This document shows, piece after piece, positions 61,198 through 64,000 of a DNA stretch of 64,000 bases. The stretch is from Candidatus Saccharimonadota bacterium (GTDB lineage Bacteria > Patescibacteriota > Saccharimonadia > Saccharimonadales > Saccharimonadaceae): NCBI GenBank assembly GCA_017464135.1, contig JAFUEB010000001.1, positions 1 to 64,000 of the forward strand, written 5' to 3'. The notes beneath the pieces were generated by a model that made no database searches, was not told the DNA's origin, and was given only the letters and a program-made list of their open reading frames with translations. Within the stretch, counting starts at the first letter, position 1, and each line of letters opens with the position of its first letter. A program made the position numbers and the translations under genes.

Positions 61198-62214
61198 ATG
61201 GATAATAGTGGTGACAATTTAGAAGAAAAACGCATTTGGGGTATTCATACTCCAGAGATAAACGATGATTTATTCTTACAAAGGAACACAATTGCCATCG
61301 GTTGGGAAGAACTCGGTGATTTGTCTAATGTTGAAAAAAACCGCGACGCCTTCCGAGAAAAATATGTTTCAACTTACCCAGACGCCAAAAAAGGTAATAT
61401 CGCAGTTAATTCCGGAACTCTATTTAGATTCACCTGCGAAATGCAAATTGGCGATTATGTCGTCTTCCCATCCAAAAGTGACCGCATGATTAATATTGGT
61501 ATTGTTGATAGCGATTACATTTTTAACGGCGAAGTATATCATTATGTACACCAAAGAAAAGTAAAATGGCTAAAACATCTTCCAAGAACCGCCTTCTCTC
61601 AAGGTGCACTATACGAAACTGGGTCACTTCTTACTCTCTTTACAGTTAAAAACTACGCAAGTGAATTTTTGACCGCTATAGAAAAGAATATCGTAAATGA
61701 TATTCCAGAAGAAGATGAAAGCGTGGCTGTGACGGCCGATGAAATTCAAGAAAACACGACAGATTATATTATCAAAGAAATCAGTAGGCAACTAAAAGGA
61801 TATGATTTCGAAGATTTCGTCGCAAACGTATTAGAAGCAATGGGATACAAGACAAAGATTTCGCAACATGGCGGGGATGGAGGTAGAGATATTATTGCTT
61901 ATCAAGGAGAACTACAATTGCCACCGAGAATTGTCGTTCAAGCTAAAAGCCAAGACTCAAAGATTTCTTCGTCCCTCGTTCGAAATTTAAAGGGTGCAAT
62001 GTGCGAAGGAGATTACGGCTTCTTTGTTACCCTCTCAGATTATTCTAAAGATGCAAAAGAATATTTGGAACAAAATCCGATCATTAGAGGTATTAATGGC
62101 GTCCAATTTGTGAAACTGTTTTTGGAATACTACGATAAGCTAGACGAAAAATATCGTGACATGTTCCCTCTGAAAAAGGTTTACATCCCAATCCAAAAAG
62201 AATCTAAAGAATAA
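61198..62214 (+). CDS. Mrr-like restriction endonuclease with N-terminal reader-like domain
   Basis: The 338-residue protein has an N-terminal domain (about 1-165) with WGIHT and IGDYVVFPSK patterns seen in PUA/EVE-like modules, then an Mrr catalytic domain (about 200-320): FEDFVANVLEAMGY, GGDGGRDI and IVVQAKSQ, the D-QxK version of the PD-(D/E)xK site. Mrr enzymes cut methylated or foreign DNA. No partner methylase is present, which fits a modification-dependent role. Confidence 0.87.
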   Translation: MDNSGDNLEEKRIWGIHTPEINDDLFLQRNTIAIGWEELGDLSNVEKNRDAFREKYVSTYPDAKKGNIAVNSGTLFRFTCEMQIGDYVVFPSKSDRMINIGIVDSDYIFNGEVYHYVHQRKVKWLKHLPRTAFSQGALYETGSLLTLFTVKNYASEFLTAIEKNIVNDIPEEDESVAVTADEIQENTTDYIIKEISRQLKGYDFEDFVANVLEAMGYKTKISQHGGDGGRDIIAYQGELQLPPRIVVQAKSQDSKISSSLVRNLKGAMCEGDYGFFVTLSDYSKDAKEYLEQNPIIRGINGVQFVKLFLEYYDKLDEKYRDMFPLKKVYIPIQKESKE

Positions 62215-62238
62215 ACCGCAAAAGAGGAGAAATCAGCC

Positions 62239-62727
62239 ATGAACAAAAACGCCAAAACAATCGTCATTTACTTTTCCGCGCAAAATCATACTAAAAATGT
62301 CGCAACGAAAATCGCTACCAATCTAAATGCCGACATTTTCGAAATCGAACCAGTCGAAGCTTACACCAAAGATGATTTGGACTGGACCGATTCCGCCTCT
62401 CGCGTCTCACGCGAGCATAGCGACGCTTCACTCCAAAACGTCGCCCTTAAATCTGTCTCCGTACCAAACTGGGACGAATACGAAACCGTATTTATCGGCT
62501 ACCCAATCTGGTGGGGCGATTCAGCCTGGCCAGTCGATTCTTTTGTAAAGCAAGTTAATTTTGGCAACAAAACCGTCGTCCCGTTTTGTACTTCCCATTC
62601 TTCTAGTCTCGGTACGAGCGACACGGATCTAAAAGCTAAAGCTATCGGTGGCAATTGGCAACCTGGCCACCGTTTCTCACAAGATGCTACCGATGCAGAA
62701 ATCAAAGATTGGACTAACAGCCTATAA
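62239..62727 (+). CDS. flavodoxin-like protein
   Basis: The 162-residue protein has a flavodoxin fold of the flavodoxin_4 type: phosphate loop YFSAQNHTKNVATKI, the IGYPIWWGDSAWPV loop and PFCTSHSS. FMN binding is expected, with use as a quinone or electron carrier unknown. Strong AGAGGAG ribosome site 9 nt before the ATG. It heads a three-gene run. Confidence 0.9.
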   Translation: MNKNAKTIVIYFSAQNHTKNVATKIATNLNADIFEIEPVEAYTKDDLDWTDSASRVSREHSDASLQNVALKSVSVPNWDEYETVFIGYPIWWGDSAWPVDSFVKQVNFGNKTVVPFCTSHSSSLGTSDTDLKAKAIGGNWQPGHRFSQDATDAEIKDWTNSL

Positions 62728-62737
62728 ATTATCAAAA

Positions 62738-63232
62738 ATGAACAAAGCATTAAAAATATCAATCCCAATCCTCACCGTCATAATTATTTCGGTTGTCGTT
62801 ACCACCATCATGATGAATAACAAAGAACCAAATATAGATCCAAATCTAAATCAAGAAACCACGAATGACGAGCCACGAGAAAAGGAAGCCAAAATGGATA
62901 AAATCTATCTTAATATCAACAATAGAAAATTAACAGTTAATCTCGAAAATAATTCCACTACCGCCGCCCTGATTAGTTTGTTACCACTAAACATTTCAAT
63001 GAGCGACCTAAACGGTAACGAAAAATACGCTTATCTAGATAGTCCCCTTCCCACGAACGTCTACAGCCCAAAGCATATCGAGGCTGGCGACGTAATGCTC
63101 TTTGGCGATAACTGCCTCGTAATCTTTTACAAATCATTCGATACGAATTACGACTATTCAAAGATTGGCCATATCGACAATCTCCCAGAATTAGGTGATG
63201 GAAAAATTCTGGTAAAAACCTACGCAGAATAA
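62738..63232 (+). CDS. membrane-anchored cyclophilin-like protein
   Basis: The 164-residue protein has an N-terminal helix (about 6-26), a disordered acidic linker and a cyclophilin-like domain (Cyclophil_like2; about 52-164): KIYLNINNRKLTVNLENNST, then NEKYAYLDSPLP and GDVMLFGDNCLVIFYKS. I start at 62738; an earlier in-frame start lies inside the flavodoxin gene. The same domain is often found fused to or beside flavodoxins. Confidence 0.85.
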   Translation: MNKALKISIPILTVIIISVVVTTIMMNNKEPNIDPNLNQETTNDEPREKEAKMDKIYLNINNRKLTVNLENNSTTAALISLLPLNISMSDLNGNEKYAYLDSPLPTNVYSPKHIEAGDVMLFGDNCLVIFYKSFDTNYDYSKIGHIDNLPELGDGKILVKTYAE

Positions 63233-63609
63233 TGTATATGAAAAACACGCAAATAAAAACAGCAATTGAGTATATCAAAACCGAATACACCGCCGAGCCA
63301 GAATTCTTATGGCCAGATCGTTATCCTAGCTATGCAGTTTTTCGCCATGGCGATAATAAGAAATGGTTCGCATTAGTTGCCACCATCTCTAGTAAAAGCC
63401 TCGGCCTAAAAGAAGACGAAATGATTGACGTCATCAATCTTAAATTCGATAAAAATCAGACTTACAATTTCGCCGAAACGAGCGACCATATCTTCCCTGC
63501 TTACCACATGAATAAAAACCACTGGATTACCATTTGGCTTGATGGAACCTTGTCAGACGAACTAATCTTTGAATTAATCAAGAAAAGCTACCTACTCACA
63601 GACAAATAA
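63232..63609 (+). CDS. MmcQ/YjbR family protein
   Basis: The 125-residue protein matches YjbR: PEFLWPDRYPSYAVFRHG, KWFALVATI, and DHIFPAYHMNKNHWITIWLDG. The fold binds DNA in some members but the role is unknown. It overlaps the upstream gene as TAATG. A GC-rich hairpin CCGCC/GGCGG at 63616-63628 follows. Confidence 0.88.
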   Translation: MYMKNTQIKTAIEYIKTEYTAEPEFLWPDRYPSYAVFRHGDNKKWFALVATISSKSLGLKEDEMIDVINLKFDKNQTYNFAETSDHIFPAYHMNKNHWITIWLDGTLSDELIFELIKKSYLLTDK

Positions 63610-63745
63610 AAACACCGCCTCTCGGCGGGTTCAATAATTCTTTCATTTGGTGAGGGGCGAGAAGGCGTTGTTACTCGGCTTTGCATGGTTGTGGACTGGT
63701 AGGCAAAGAGATAAGGATGTCGCTTCGCTCCATTCGAACTTTTGT

Positions 63746-63793
63746 AACTTTACGTTTAAAATTATCCATAACCTTGATTTTTAACGTAAAGTT
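63746..63793 (+). promoter_or_regulatory. operator-like inverted repeat before the Fic gene
   Basis: AACTTTACGTT and AACGTAAAGTT are perfect 11-bp arms, extended by a mismatch and five more pairs, around a 14-nt core. The right arm lies between the -35 and -10 boxes of the Fic promoter. Confidence 0.75.
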
Positions 63794-63802
63794 TGATATA
63801 AT
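63774..63802 (+). promoter_or_regulatory. promoter of the Fic gene
   Basis: TTGATT and TATAAT with a 17-nt spacer; the -10 box is 6 nt before the ATG. Confidence 0.7.
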
Positions 63803-63808
63803 AAAGAT

Positions 63809-64000
63809 ATGATAAATCAAGTTACGAGAGATAGAATTAATAGCTTATCTGAGGAATATCGTAAGCTAGCCGCCAAGTATAAAGAAGCTATTAGAGAGCT
63901 CACTATTTCTGAGCTTCCGGAAATGGTTTATAACTCAAACGCCATTGAGAATTCTACTCTTACACTTGAAGACACCGAAGATATTTTGATTCGCAACCAA
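63809..64000 (+). CDS. Fic family protein, 5' part only
   Basis: The first 64 residues are present and run off the window. The helix YNSNAIENSTLTLEDT is the Fic N-terminal motif (S/T)xxx(E)(G/N) region that inhibits or positions the Fic active site, so the missing part should carry HPFxxGNGR. Fic enzymes attach AMP or other nucleotides to proteins. Codon use (many AGA and A/T-ending codons) differs from neighbours. Leaderless spacing. Confidence 0.82.
   Translation, partial: MINQVTRDRINSLSEEYRKLAAKYKEAIRELTISELPEMVYNSNAIENSTLTLEDTEDILIRNQ

Noticed and set aside
63613-63808. Hidden small gene between YjbR and Fic
   Set aside because: No frame with a start, ribosome site and plausible length; the gap holds a weak hairpin, the palindrome and the Fic promoter.

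Overview
The window looks like a chromosome segment of a Candidatus Saccharibacteria (TM7) or closely related Patescibacteria/CPR cell. The grounds are a compact type IV pilus operon (pilM-N-O-x-B-T-C) with a ComEC channel, a reduced set of short house-keeping enzymes (MetK, Pta), an EF-P with Arg at the loop tip, very tight gene spacing, TAATG/ATGA couplings, and a surface-protein repertoire suited to an episymbiont. TGA is used as a normal stop (for example the end of the PilO-like gene), so this is not a recoded Absconditabacteria/Gracilibacteria genome. The lineage is an inference; no 16S gene is present.

Layout: 1-8.5 kb (minus) holds the pilus operon with a major-pilin-like gene downstream. 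8.5-14.2 kb (minus) holds translation and DNA genes: TlyA-like methyltransferase, EF-P, S18-SSB-S6, MetK under a SAM riboswitch, and FtsK. 14.3-28.8 kb is mixed: five tRNAs plus one CAT-anticodon tRNA, a ClbS-like protein, an ABC-2 exporter, a third PilB-type ATPase, a SAM methyltransferase, a VanY lipoprotein, YebC, ComEC and a GT39-type enzyme. 28.8-36.6 kb has a pseudopilin, RuvB, a metallo-beta-lactamase-fold protein, DnaK under two CIRCE operators, Pta, GlmM and a GNAT enzyme. 36.5-47.1 kb (minus) is a surface glycan cluster (O-antigen ligase, GT4, polyprenyl glycosylphosphotransferase) followed by a giant alpha-2-macroglobulin-like protein and GlmS. 47.2-60.3 kb contains a second, apparently inactivated VanY, AlkD, a LiaF-like protein, a 1280-residue thioester/ester-bond adhesin, an SPFH lipoprotein and a third M15 peptidase. 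60.3-64 kb is accessory: NERD protein, Mrr-like endonuclease, flavodoxin, cyclophilin-like, YjbR and a Fic protein cut by the window end.

Two modes of gene start are visible. About eighteen genes have a TATAAT-like -10 box ending only 6-8 nt before the ATG, so their mRNAs should be leaderless. Others (pilin, rpsF, metK, dnaK, glmS, M15 peptidases, adhesin, A2M) have a true 5' leader. Within the leadered set, four genes share a GGGGGU ribosome-binding sequence and two giant surface-protein genes share an identical 17-nt element at the predicted 5' end of their mRNA.

No stretch over 300 bases lacks a gene or RNA. The longest gaps (14.56-14.67, 28.54-28.69, 59.37-59.54, 63.61-63.81 kb) hold promoters, terminators, paired hairpins and an operator-like inverted repeat. 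No rRNA, IS element, prophage or CRISPR array was seen.
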